Below, in pieces: positions 1-8,118 of a stretch of 64,000 nt of DNA (position 1 is the stretch's first letter; each line of letters begins with the position of its first letter). The position numbers and the translations under genes were made by a program. This DNA comes from Comamonas suwonensis (GTDB lineage Bacteria > Pseudomonadota > Gammaproteobacteria > Burkholderiales > Burkholderiaceae_C): positions 62,001 through 126,000 of the forward strand of contig NZ_JABBCQ020000011.1 of assembly GCF_012844455.2 (NCBI RefSeq), written 5' to 3'. The notes below the pieces were generated by a model. The model was not told the origin of the DNA and made no database searches. It saw only the letters and a list, made by a program, of their open reading frames with translations.

Positions 1-1030
1 CATGAATGCTGATGAACAGGTCAGCCTGCACGCGGCGGGCTTTTTCCACGCGGGTGGCAAGGGGGACGAAGAAATCGGCATCGCGGGTCATCACGGCGCG
101 CATGGGGCTGCCGCCAATGCGGGAGTTGTTGATGCGCTCGCGCAGCAGGTGCGCCACCTTGAGCACCACATCTTTCTCGCGCAGACCGCTGGGGCCGGTG
201 GCACCGGGGTCTTCACCGCCGTGGCCGGGGTCCAGCACCACGATGATGATGCGGTCCGTGCTTTGCGAGGTGGCAATGTTGGGCGCAGGCCGTGGCGCGG
301 GTGCTGGTGCGGGCGCAGGCCTTGGGGCCGGAGCGGGCGCTTGAGCAATCACGGCGGGTGCTGCGGCGACCGGGGCAGGCGAGGGTGCAGGCACGCGCTG
401 ATTGCGCTGGGCAATCAGGTCGCCCAGCGGGTCAGCCTGCGGCGCGGCGGCAATGACGGCTGGTGGCGGTGTGGTGATCAGGCCGCTGTGAGGGGTGGGT
501 GCGGCGGCGATAGCACCGGTGCTGCCCACGCTGCTGGCATCTCGCAGGCGTTCGCTGATCAGTGCTTCCAGCGGATCCACCGCCTTGGCGGGGTACAGAT
601 CCAGTACCAGGCGGTGCTTATAGGGGGCAATCGGCTGCAGCGTGAAGACCTGGGGGCGGGCTTCTTGTTTGAGGTCGATGACCAGTCGTACCACACCCGG
701 TGCGAACTGGCCCACGCGGATGCTGGCGATATTCGGATCGTCGGGGCGAACCTTGGCCACCAGCTCTTTCAGGGCCGGGTTCAGATCCAGCCCTTCCACA
801 TCGACGGCCAGGCGCGGTGGGGAGGAGACGAAGACGGGCTTGGCTGTCAGCGGAATATCGGATTCCAGTGTGACACGTGAATAATCGGGGGCGGGCCAGA
901 TGCGCACGGCCACAATACTGGCCCCTTGCGCAATATGCTGGCGACCCAGCAGCAAGACGATGCTGCCTGCCTGCAGCAGGTTGCGCCGGGACAGACCGAA
1001 TGGAGCAGGGGTGGGGTAAGTTTTGCTCAT
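1..1030 (-). CDS. amiC: N-acetylmuramoyl-L-alanine amidase, AmiC type (3' end cut by window)
   Basis: Periplasmic zinc amidase that cleaves the bond between N-acetylmuramate and L-alanine when daughter cells separate. The 343 visible residues begin with a twin-arginine signal (SRRNLLQ, residues 14-20). An AMIN targeting domain follows at about 40-148, then a long Pro/Ala linker (about 213-250), then the Amidase_3 domain opening with LDPGHGG. Expected zinc ligands are H270, E285 and H343. The window ends just after the third, so the C-terminal catalytic half is not seen. The ATG at 1030 overlaps the tsaE stop by 4 bases (ATGA), so the two genes are probably translationally coupled. The Tat signal plus AMIN domain favours AmiC over AmiA. 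Confidence 0.93.
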   Translation of the reverse strand, partial: MSKTYPTPAPFGLSRRNLLQAGSIVLLLGRQHIAQGASIVAVRIWPAPDYSRVTLESDIPLTAKPVFVSSPPRLAVDVEGLDLNPALKELVAKVRPDDPNIASIRVGQFAPGVVRLVIDLKQEARPQVFTLQPIAPYKHRLVLDLYPAKAVDPLEALISERLRDASSVGSTGAIAAAPTPHSGLITTPPPAVIAAAPQADPLGDLIAQRNQRVPAPSPAPVAAAPAVIAQAPAPAPRPAPAPAPAPRPAPNIATSQSTDRIIIVVLDPGHGGEDPGATGPSGLREKDVVLKVAHLLRERINNSRIGGSPMRAVMTRDADFFVPLATRVEKARRVQADLFISIH

Positions 1031-1548
1031 GCCGTAAATGCTTCAAGCACCGTGCAGCCTGCGGGGGTGCCTGCTTTGAGCGTCACCTGCCGTTGCACAT
1101 CGTCAATTGCTTCAATATGGATAGCGATGTCCGCAACAGGTGTAACCGCTGCAGCCTTTTCGGGCCATTCTGCCAGCTTGAGCCCGGGGCTTGCAAAAAT
1201 GTCGCGAAAACCCGCATCTTCCCATTCCCGTGGGTCGTCAAAGCGGTAGAAGTCAAAGTGCCAGATGGACAGGTCGCCCGCCTCATGCGGCTCCACCACG
1301 GCATAGGTGGGGCTTTTGATGCGGCCTTGCACGCCCAGAGCGCGCAGCCAGTGGCGCACCAGCGTGGTCTTGCCCGCGCCCAGGTCACCGTGCAGAGTGG
1401 CATAGGCGTTGCGCAACTGGGGCAGGGCCGCCAGTTGTTGTGCAAAACGCTGAGTATCTTGTTCGTCGCGCCAGACTATCTGTAGCTGCGCCAGCGCGGG
1501 TGCAGGATCGCTTCCTACAATTCGGGGAGTATGTTGAGCAGCAGTCAA
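1027..1548 (-). CDS. tsaE: tRNA threonylcarbamoyladenosine biosynthesis ATPase TsaE
   Basis: P-loop ATPase that works with TsaB and TsaD to make the t6A modification on ANN-decoding tRNAs. The Walker A motif GDLGAGKTTLVRH is clear, followed by the family landmarks SPTYAVVE and FDFYRFDD. The end overlaps amiC by 4 bases. The start is uncertain: no ATG lies between the conserved WRDEQDTQ segment and the divergent queG gene. I chose a TTG at 1548, which gives 173 residues and an 18-base overlap with the 5' end of queG. ATGs at 1665 and 1695 would need a much deeper antisense overlap with queG. Confidence 0.88.
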   Translation of the reverse strand: MTAAQHTPRIVGSDPAPALAQLQIVWRDEQDTQRFAQQLAALPQLRNAYATLHGDLGAGKTTLVRHWLRALGVQGRIKSPTYAVVEPHEAGDLSIWHFDFYRFDDPREWEDAGFRDIFASPGLKLAEWPEKAAAVTPVADIAIHIEAIDDVQRQVTLKAGTPAGCTVLEAFTA

Positions 1549-2601
1549 TTGATTCCTTTGATGCAAGCCTGGGCTCGCGAGCTGGGATTTTCCCAAATCG
1601 GCGTGGCGGGCGTAGATTTGTCTTCGGCAGAGCCCGGCTTGCTGCAATGGTTGGCGCAAGGGTTTCATGGCGAGATGCACTATATGCAGACCCATGGTTT
1701 AAAACGAGCGCGCCCCGCGGAATTAGTTCCCGGAACCGTGAGCGTGATTACCGTGCGCATGGATTATCTGCCCCAAGCCACGGCGGATGGTTGGCAGGCC
1801 GTGGAATGGGATCGCTTGAAGAACCCCGCCGAAGGCATTGTCTCCATCTATGCCCGGGGGCGGGATTATCACAAGGTGCTGCGCAACCGCCTGCAAAAGC
1901 TGGCCGAGCGCATTGCGCAGGAAATGGGCCCGTTTGGCCACCGCGCCTTTACTGATTCGGCCCCCGTGCTGGAGGCCGAGCTGGCCAGTCGCAGCGGCCA
2001 GGGCTGGCGCGGCAAGCACACGCTGGTGCTGAGCCGCGAGGCGGGATCCATGTTCTTTCTGGGCGAGATTTATGTGGACTTCGCCATTGACCCTACCGAG
2101 CCGGTGACTGCGCACTGCGGCAACTGTACATCCTGCATAGACGCCTGCCCCACGGGTGCCATCATCGCGCCGCACAAGGTGGATGCGCGTCGCTGCATTT
2201 CGTACCTGACGATTGAGCACGCGGGCAGCATTCCCGAAGACATGCGCCCGCTGCTGGCCAACCGCATCTACGGCTGCGACGACTGCCAGCTGGCCTGCCC
2301 CTGGAACAAGTTTGCCAAGCCCAGCCAGTTGCCAGACTTTGACGCCCGCGCCGGGCTGACAGGCTCGCAGCTGGTGCATTTCTTTGCCTGGGATGAAACC
2401 ACGTTTTTGCGCATCACCGAAGGCAGCCCCATTCGCCGCATTGGCCATGCCCGCTGGCTGCGCAATGTGGCTGTGGCATTGGGCAACGCATGGCGTGAGA
2501 CAGGTCAGCCCGAGCTGCAAGCAGCGCTGCAAACCCGTGTCAGTCACCCAGACCCCGTGGTCGCCGAGCATGTGGCCTGGGCGCTGGCGCAGCGCGCTTG
2601 A
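1531..2601 (+). CDS. queG: Epoxyqueuosine reductase QueG
   Basis: Cobalamin- and iron-sulfur-dependent enzyme that reduces epoxyqueuosine to queuosine in tRNA, the last step of queuosine synthesis. At 356 residues it has the normal family length. The catalytic acid is expected at D142 in FTDSAPVLE. Two 4Fe-4S clusters are visible: C196, C199, C202 and C206 (CGNCTSCIDACP), then C222, C249, C252 and C256 (CDDCQLACPW). A HEAT-like C-terminus (about 300-356) fits the family. The ATG at 1531 places the conserved WARELGFSQIG near the N-terminus; the ATG at 1561 is a possible alternative. It is divergent from tsaE with overlapping 5' ends. Confidence 0.96.
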   Translation: MLSSSQLIPLMQAWARELGFSQIGVAGVDLSSAEPGLLQWLAQGFHGEMHYMQTHGLKRARPAELVPGTVSVITVRMDYLPQATADGWQAVEWDRLKNPAEGIVSIYARGRDYHKVLRNRLQKLAERIAQEMGPFGHRAFTDSAPVLEAELASRSGQGWRGKHTLVLSREAGSMFFLGEIYVDFAIDPTEPVTAHCGNCTSCIDACPTGAIIAPHKVDARRCISYLTIEHAGSIPEDMRPLLANRIYGCDDCQLACPWNKFAKPSQLPDFDARAGLTGSQLVHFFAWDETTFLRITEGSPIRRIGHARWLRNVAVALGNAWRETGQPELQAALQTRVSHPDPVVAEHVAWALAQRA

Positions 2602-2611
2602 TTTTTGATTC

Positions 2612-2662
2612 AATAGGGCTCTGGTACTTATTGAATAAGCCTTGGCAGCTATTGAATTTGAT
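2612..2662. repeat. Interspersed Comamonadaceae-type repeat, copy 1
   Basis: AT-rich stretch between queG and the AEC gene containing CTTATTGAATAAGCC followed by GGCAGCTATTGAATTTGAT. It shares the layout of the other copies in this window: a short self-complementary core, then AGCTATTGAA or AGCTATCAAA. Its last base abuts the stop of the AEC gene. Confidence 0.55.
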
Positions 2663-3570
2663 CAAACCCCAATCAGCCAAAGCCCAAACGGCAAGCTGAG
2701 CACGCCCAGCATGGTCGAGAGCGACACCAGGCTTGCCACAAACGCCCCCTCATATCCCATGCGCACCGCCAGCACATAGCAGGACGAGGCCGTGGGCATG
2801 CTGGAAAACGCCATCAGTGCAATGGCCTGCGCACCGTGAAGTCCGAACAATCGCACCATGCCAAAGGCAATCAGTGGCTGAATGGCATGGCGTATCAGCA
2901 GCAGCTCGCCGGCCAGCAGCTTGTTGCTGGCCAGTGCGCTGACCTTGAGCCCCGCCCCCGCCGCCATCAGCCCCAGGGCAATCGAGGCTGCGCCCAGGCG
3001 TGTCACCGGTGTTTCCAGCAACTCGGGAATCTTCAGGCCTGCGGCATTGAAGATCAGGGCGCAGACGGTGCTGACGATCAGCGGGTTGCGCAGCAAATGG
3101 CCCACAAAATGCTGGCTGCTGCCGCGTGTCATGGGCCAGACGGCTGCCACATTGAACAGCGGCACTGACACGCCGATCAGCACCGAGACATAAAGCAGGC
3201 CTTCCGGACCCGCGAGACGCGATACCAGGGCCAGAGCGATGAAGGAGTTAAAGCGAAACGCCACCTGCGCCGCCGAGGCATGGCTGCGCCGCTCAATGCG
3301 CCGACCCAGAAACGGCAGATAGGGCAGGCTGTAGGTCAGTGCAACGCCAAGCAGACCGCCCAGCACGCCCGCGCCCAGCAACTGGCTGGCATCGCCCCAC
3401 TGAATCGGATTGCGCGTGATGGAGTGAAACAGCAAGACCGGGAACAGCAAGTAGTACACCAGTTGCTCCACCGCCTGCCAGACGCTGCGGTTAATGGGCG
3501 TGAAGCGGCACAGCACATAGCCCAGCACGATGAGCGAGAAATCGGGGAAAAGCAGTTCTAGATAGTTCAC
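2662..3570 (-). CDS. AEC family (auxin efflux carrier-like) transporter
   Basis: Inner-membrane permease of 302 residues with about ten hydrophobic segments from end to end. It begins with MNYLELLFPDFSLIVLGYVL, and the two halves are separated near residue 150, as usual for AEC carriers. Bacterial members export or import small carboxylates such as malate or malonate; nothing here fixes the substrate. It converges on queG with a repeat copy between, and is divergent from the Bug-protein gene at 3815. The only close neighbour that could be related is that carboxylate-type binding protein, which is a weak hint at organic acid transport. Confidence 0.85.
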   Translation of the reverse strand: MNYLELLFPDFSLIVLGYVLCRFTPINRSVWQAVEQLVYYLLFPVLLFHSITRNPIQWGDASQLLGAGVLGGLLGVALTYSLPYLPFLGRRIERRSHASAAQVAFRFNSFIALALVSRLAGPEGLLYVSVLIGVSVPLFNVAAVWPMTRGSSQHFVGHLLRNPLIVSTVCALIFNAAGLKIPELLETPVTRLGAASIALGLMAAGAGLKVSALASNKLLAGELLLIRHAIQPLIAFGMVRLFGLHGAQAIALMAFSSMPTASSCYVLAVRMGYEGAFVASLVSLSTMLGVLSLPFGLWLIGV

Positions 3571-3691
3571 GGCGCAAGCATAGGGCCGGCAGAGCCTGGA
3601 CTTTGGCTTGCTGAGAGAAAGCTGTCACCTTGGTGCTCAGTGGTAGTACTTACTGTTGCGAATCCACCGATTCGATTTGAACCTTGATCCG

Positions 3692-3708
3692 GTGCAATGT
3701 TTTTGCAC
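3692..3708. promoter_or_regulatory. Short palindrome upstream of Bug-protein gene
   Basis: GTGCAA, a 5-base spacer and TTGCAC form a perfect 6-5-6 inverted repeat about 105 bases upstream of the Bug-protein start, in the divergent AEC/Bug intergenic space. It could be an operator for either gene. No regulator gene is adjacent, so this is only a candidate. Confidence 0.3.
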
Positions 3709-3814
3709 AAACCTAGGGTTTTCACTGGCGAATCAGGGCTAACAAGGATGTGTCAGGTTTTTGTCGCCACTTACCATCAGCCGTCAATTTTTGAAATCAT
3801 AAGGAGACCCCTTC

Positions 3815-4795
3815 ATGAATCGTCGTATGTGCATGGGCCTGACCGTGGCTCTGGCAGCCGCAGGTTTTTCTACCGCTGTGATGGCTGAGGCCAACTACCC
3901 TACCAAGCCCATCAAGCTGCTGGTGCCCTTTGCCGCAGGCGGCACGACAGACATCATTGCCCGTGTGATCGCCGAGCCGCTGGGCAGGGAACTGGGTCAG
4001 TCCGTGATCGTGGACAACAAGGGTGGTGGCGGTGGCGTCATCGGCGCGCAGGAAACCGCCCGCCAGAAGCCCGATGGCTACAACCTGGGCATTTCCACGC
4101 TGTCGACCATGGCCACCAACCCGGCCATCAACCCCAAGACTCCCTACAACCCGCTGACCGACTTCACGCCCATCATCAACATTGCCGCCACGCCCAATGT
4201 GATCGCCGTGAACCCCAAGTTTGCGGGTAACGCCAACTACAAGGCATTCGAGGCTGAACTCAAGGCCAACCCCGGCAAGTACTCGTACGGCTCGTCCGGT
4301 ACGGGTGGCATTCAGCACATGCTGATGGAACTGTACAAGTCGCTGACCGGCATCCAGATGACCCACGTTCCCTACCGTGGCGCGGGCCCGGCCCTGAATG
4401 ACGCCGTTGCCGGCCAGATTCCCATGATTCTGGACAACCTGCCCTCGGCACTGCCCTTCATCAAGGACAACCGCCTCAAGGCCATCGCCGTGGCCGCCCC
4501 CCAGCGCCTGGCTGTGCTGCCTGATGTGCCCACCTTCAAGGAAGTCGGTCTGCCCCAGGTCAACCGCATGGCTTCTTACGGCATTTTGGGCCCCAAGGGC
4601 ATGGACAAGGCCACAGTGGAAAAGATCAATGCCGCGGTGAAGAAGGTGCTGCAGGACCCCGCCGTGAAGAAGCGCATTGAAGATACCGGCTCGCTGGTGG
4701 TTGGCAACTCCCCTCAGGAGTTTGCCAAGGAACTCAAGGAAGAGTTTGAAACCTACAAGCAAGTCGTGGCCAAGCAGAAGCTGACGCTGGACTAA
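3815..4795 (+). CDS. Bug family (TctC-like) periplasmic solute-binding protein
   Basis: 326-residue secreted binding protein of the tripartite tricarboxylate transporter receptor family. A Sec signal peptide ends at about residue 23 (VMAEANYP). The hallmark KPIKLLVPFAAGGTTD follows, then PDGYNLG and the family's GSSGTGG and HVPYRGAGPA segments. These proteins bind carboxylates or aromatic acids. No TctA or TctB membrane partner is nearby, so it is an orphan receptor, which is common in this family. The ATG at 3815 follows an AAGGAG ribosome site. A terminator hairpin follows at 4835. Confidence 0.93.
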   Translation: MNRRMCMGLTVALAAAGFSTAVMAEANYPTKPIKLLVPFAAGGTTDIIARVIAEPLGRELGQSVIVDNKGGGGGVIGAQETARQKPDGYNLGISTLSTMATNPAINPKTPYNPLTDFTPIINIAATPNVIAVNPKFAGNANYKAFEAELKANPGKYSYGSSGTGGIQHMLMELYKSLTGIQMTHVPYRGAGPALNDAVAGQIPMILDNLPSALPFIKDNRLKAIAVAAPQRLAVLPDVPTFKEVGLPQVNRMASYGILGPKGMDKATVEKINAAVKKVLQDPAVKKRIEDTGSLVVGNSPQEFAKELKEEFETYKQVVAKQKLTLD

Positions 4796-4834
4796 GCACC
4801 TCCTCTGCTACTGAAGAAGTAGCAAGTACCGCTA

Positions 4835-4872
4835 GCCCGAATTGCCTTTGAGGTGATTCGGGCTTTGTTTTT
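4835..4872 (+). terminator. Rho-independent terminator after Bug-protein gene
   Basis: GCCCGAAT pairs with ATTCGGGC (4856-4863), followed by a T-rich run (TTTGTTTTTG). It lies 40 bases after the stop of the gene at 3815-4795. Confidence 0.75.
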
Positions 4873-5059
4873 GATTGTGCTTGGGGGCGTTTTCGACCCG
4901 TTGCTGTCACTGAAGTATCTACCATGGACTTCCGCAGCTAGCCAAAGAGTTGTCGGTGGCGGTATGTAGAGCCGGTCGTTCAATGTTTCGGTTTTTGCAG
5001 TAGCGCCAGGTTGAAGTACGCATATGAATCCAAAATGCGTTTAGTGGCGTATAGAGAAC

Positions 5060-5995
5060 ATGCCGTTTTTTTCTAAACTTTCCACCTCTATGAGTCGCCG
5101 CCTAGGCCTTATCGGCATCGGTTCCGCCATCGCAGCGCTGCTGTCCGGGTGTTCTGGTGCCCAGGTGTTGGACCACCTAGTGGCACATGACACCTACCAC
5201 GGCCCGACGGGCGTGCGCTATGGGCCCGATCCGCGTCATCTGCTGGATGTGTACCAGCCAGAGGGCGGCACAGTGCCCGGCAATGCACCCGTGGTGCTGT
5301 TTTTTTACGGCGGCAACTGGACAAGCGGCGAGCGGGCCGAGTACCGTTTCGTGGGCGAAGCCCTGGCGGCCAACGGCATCATCGCTGTGGTGGCCGACTA
5401 CCGGCTAAGCCCCCAGGTGCACTACGAAGGCTTTCTGGCCGATTGCGCATTGGCCCTGCAGTGGACCTTGGCAAATGCAGCCAGCCTGGGTGGCGATCCT
5501 GCGCGGGTGATGGTGATGGGCCATTCCGCCGGGGCTTACAACGCAGCGATGCTGGCCTTGGACCCGCGCTGGCTGGCGCCTTTAGGCTTAACACCCAGTC
5601 GCCTTGCAGGCTGGATTGGCCTGGCCGGGCCCTACGATTTTTTGCCGATTGTGGACCCCCACGTCCAGGTTGCTTTTGGCTGGCCGCACACCCCTGCCGA
5701 TTCCCAGCCCCTCTTCTACGCCAACGCCAAGGCCCCCAGCACCTTGCTGCTGGCTGCACGCAACGACAAGGTGGTGGACACGCAGCGCAACACCGTCGGC
5801 TTGGCGAACCGGTTGCGGGCTGCCGGTACTGAGGTGGATATGCGGATCTTTGACCGCCTCAGCCACGTGACTACCGTTGCCGCATTGGCCCGACCGCTGG
5901 ACTGGCTAGCCCCGGTACTGCCGACGGTGGTGGACTTTGTGCGCAGTGAGTCACTGCGTAGCGGCATCAACACATTGAGGAATACAACGGCTTGA
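5060..5995 (+). CDS. Alpha/beta hydrolase, probable lipoprotein esterase
   Basis: 311-residue serine hydrolase related to carboxylesterases and lipases. The nucleophile elbow is GHSAGAYNA (Ser near 155). The oxyanion segment FFYGGNW is upstream, as in the HGGG-type esterase group but with Y in place of H. ARNDKVVD and LSHVTTVAAL likely carry the acid and the histidine. The N-terminus has a hydrophobic stretch ending LLSGCSG, a lipobox, so it is probably anchored in a membrane facing the periplasm. An internal ATG at 5090 (MSRRLGL) would give a more typical short signal. It stands alone with no operon partners; the substrate is unknown. Confidence 0.88.
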   Translation: MPFFSKLSTSMSRRLGLIGIGSAIAALLSGCSGAQVLDHLVAHDTYHGPTGVRYGPDPRHLLDVYQPEGGTVPGNAPVVLFFYGGNWTSGERAEYRFVGEALAANGIIAVVADYRLSPQVHYEGFLADCALALQWTLANAASLGGDPARVMVMGHSAGAYNAAMLALDPRWLAPLGLTPSRLAGWIGLAGPYDFLPIVDPHVQVAFGWPHTPADSQPLFYANAKAPSTLLLAARNDKVVDTQRNTVGLANRLRAAGTEVDMRIFDRLSHVTTVAALARPLDWLAPVLPTVVDFVRSESLRSGINTLRNTTA

Positions 5996-6032
5996 GCCAT
6001 GGGGTTAGGCGGCTTCTCGATCTCGTTGGGCG

Positions 6033-6102
6033 CTTACCCTGCCAGCTTATTGCCTTCGGAAGAAGGCATGATTTCTCTAGGCATAAGCCAGTGCGGGGTA
6101 AG
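6033..6102. other. 70-bp imperfect inverted repeat with nested hairpin
   Basis: Outer arms CTTACCC (6033-6039) and GGGTAAG (6096-6102) enclose inner arms GCTTATTGCC and GGCATAAGC (6080-6088). A small hairpin, GCCTTC with GGAA loop and GAAGGC, sits inside at 6052-6067. It lies between the esterase gene and xerD, with no T run after it. It could be a structured RNA element, a boundary element or a decayed mobile-element remnant. Confidence 0.45.
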
Positions 6103-6262
6103 TTTCAGAGTAATCACGAAATTTGACAACGACTTAAAGGAAAACCGGAGTCGATAACGACTCAGACCAGCCTAGACCTGCCGTTTGCAGCCACGCGCCG
6201 GACGGCAGTTTCTGGCCGTTACCGACCATTGCCGCGCCCACTCCAGCGTGTACCCTCGCTCC

Positions 6263-7219
6263 ATGCCTGAAGCCGAGAAAAAACCACGCCAATCGCAGAC
6301 CCCTGAAAACTGGCCTGCGCCTTTGCCCGCCAGTCAGGATGCGCTGGATTTATTCATTGATGCCTTGCTGCTGGAGGATGGACTGTCGCGCAACACGCTG
6401 TCGGCCTATAGACGCGACCTGAGTGCGTTTGCGCAGTGGCTGGCCAGCTTGCTGCCGCCCAAGGCGGTGGATGACGCGCAGGAGGGCGATATCAACGCCT
6501 ACTTTGCGGCGCGGGTCGGTGAGACCAAGGCCACGTCATCCAACCGCCGCCTCACGGTGCTGCGCCGCTACTACCACTGGGCGTTGCGTGAGAAGCGCAT
6601 AGCTACTGACCCCACAGTGCGCATGCTGGCTGCCAAGCAGGCACCGCGCATGCCCAAGGTACTGACGCAGGAGCAGGTGGAAGCCTTGCTGAAAGCGCCC
6701 GATGTGGAGATGTCGCTCGGCCTGCGGGACCGGGCCATGCTGGAGCTGATGTATGCCAGCGGCCTGCGTGTGAGCGAGCTGGTGGGCGTGCGCATGCACG
6801 AGCTGGACTTGCGCGCCGGCGTGCTACGCGTGACGGGCAAGGGGCGCAAAGAGCGGCTGGTGCCCTTTGGCCAGGAGGCGCAGCACTGGCTGGAGCGTTA
6901 TCTGCAAGGCGCTCGCGCCATTATTCTGGGCGGACAGCAGACCGACGCGGTGTTTGTCACCCAGCGCGGCGCGGGCATGAGCCGGGTGATGTTCTGGGTC
7001 ATCGTCAAAAAATGCGCGCAGATTGCAGGTGTGACTTCACCCCTCTCGCCCCACACGCTGCGCCATGCGTTTGCCACACACTTGCTCAACCACGGAGCTG
7101 ATTTGCGTGTGGTGCAGATGCTGCTGGGCCATGCCGATATCTCCACCACCACCATCTACACCCATGTGGCCAGGGAGAGGCTCAAGTCGCTGCATGCCGA
7201 GCACCACCCACGCGGCTAG
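6263..7219 (+). CDS. xerD: Tyrosine recombinase XerD
   Basis: Site-specific recombinase that, with XerC, resolves chromosome dimers at dif. With the ATG at 6263 it has 318 residues, slightly longer than usual because of a polar N-terminal extension. The SAM-like core-binding domain (about 28-115) contains LEDGLSRNTLSAYRRDL, which favours XerD over XerC. The full catalytic set is visible: R169 (ASGLRVSEL), K193 (GKGRKER), H264 and R267 (SPHTLRHAF), H290 (LLGHADIS) and Y299 (IYTHV). An in-frame upstream start at 6185 would add residues that look non-coding. No other chromosome-segregation gene adjoins it. Confidence 0.93.
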   Translation: MPEAEKKPRQSQTPENWPAPLPASQDALDLFIDALLLEDGLSRNTLSAYRRDLSAFAQWLASLLPPKAVDDAQEGDINAYFAARVGETKATSSNRRLTVLRRYYHWALREKRIATDPTVRMLAAKQAPRMPKVLTQEQVEALLKAPDVEMSLGLRDRAMLELMYASGLRVSELVGVRMHELDLRAGVLRVTGKGRKERLVPFGQEAQHWLERYLQGARAIILGGQQTDAVFVTQRGAGMSRVMFWVIVKKCAQIAGVTSPLSPHTLRHAFATHLLNHGADLRVVQMLLGHADISTTTIYTHVARERLKSLHAEHHPRG

Positions 7220-7226
7220 TGCATGT

Positions 7227-7904
7227 TTAAGCGACGGCTGGGCTGATCTGTATGTAGTACAGCCCCCAGACCGCCGCAGGAAAGCGCTGTTGGATGGGCA
7301 GCTGGCTTAGTTCAGGGATGTGCTGGGGCGCAAAAACGGCCCAGAGCGGCCCTACGCCACCGACAGACAGCGGCAACCCGTCGAGCTGGGTGGCCAGCAG
7401 AATGCGCCAGCGCACGGCTTGTGTCAGTGGCATCTGGGTGCGGTAACCGTCAATGCCTTGCAGGGTGAGCTGCAGGCCTTGTGCAATGGCGTGGGCGATA
7501 TCGATGCCTGCGGCCTGCAGCACATGCTCCAGCAAGGGACCTTGCAGGCGGTGCTCGGCTTCGTCGTATTCCAGCTGGGTGGTCAGCTGGTGCTGCTCCA
7601 GGCTGTTGAGCGCATCCAGCCCGCAAGACCAGGCTGCATCAAACTGATAGCCGTGTGTGTTGAGCATGCGGTCGGCAACGGCCTGGGGCTTGCCGCGATT
7701 GGCCTGCACGCCTGTGCCGCTGATGGTGAGCATGACGGGCTGCAGGCCATCCAGCACGCAGGTACTGGATGCCGAGCGGGAAGCCGGGCGCGAGGCGGTA
7801 CGAGCCGATGCAGCGGCTGCGGGCAGGGCCATCGCACTCAGCGCCGCACTGGCGGCACTGCCTTGCAGCAGTGAACGACGTGAAAACAGAGACTTGGCAG
7901 CCAT
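7227..7904 (-). CDS. Tat-exported protein, molybdopterin-oxidoreductase-like
   Basis: 225-residue protein with a clear twin-arginine signal (SRRSLLQGS, residues 8-16, then a hydrophobic Ala-rich stretch), so it is probably exported folded. The mature part resembles the small proteins annotated as oxidoreductase molybdopterin-binding: the C-terminus has LSVGGVGPLWAVFAP and later AVWGLYYIQI, the usual closing motifs of that group. A conserved Cys ligand is not obvious in the mature domain, so cofactor binding is unproven. It converges on xerD, leaving 7 bases between the stops, and stands alone without a haem or membrane partner. Confidence 0.72.
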   Translation of the reverse strand: MAAKSLFSRRSLLQGSAASAALSAMALPAAAASARTASRPASRSASSTCVLDGLQPVMLTISGTGVQANRGKPQAVADRMLNTHGYQFDAAWSCGLDALNSLEQHQLTTQLEYDEAEHRLQGPLLEHVLQAAGIDIAHAIAQGLQLTLQGIDGYRTQMPLTQAVRWRILLATQLDGLPLSVGGVGPLWAVFAPQHIPELSQLPIQQRFPAAVWGLYYIQISPAVA

Positions 7905-8118
7905 GAAGCGCTTTCTGTGGTGTGGACTCTCTGCAGTCTAGCGACAAGCGCCGTGGATCAAGCATTTAGCCGTCATTGATAGCATGTATTGGTCAACTTG
8001 TAGTTTTCTTATCGCTGTTTTGATGGTTTTTGAAGTTTTAATTGCCGATTCGACACCGCATTCATCTCGGGAATGCTCTTTGGTCAAAAATGCAGGCCTT
8101 GTTATCTGGATTTGAGTA

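Noticed and set aside
6004-6102. Integron attC-type site near xerD
   Set aside because: Simple and complementary core sites expected for attC (RYYYAAC and GTTRRRY) are not in the right places, and no cassette genes or integrase of the IntI type are present.
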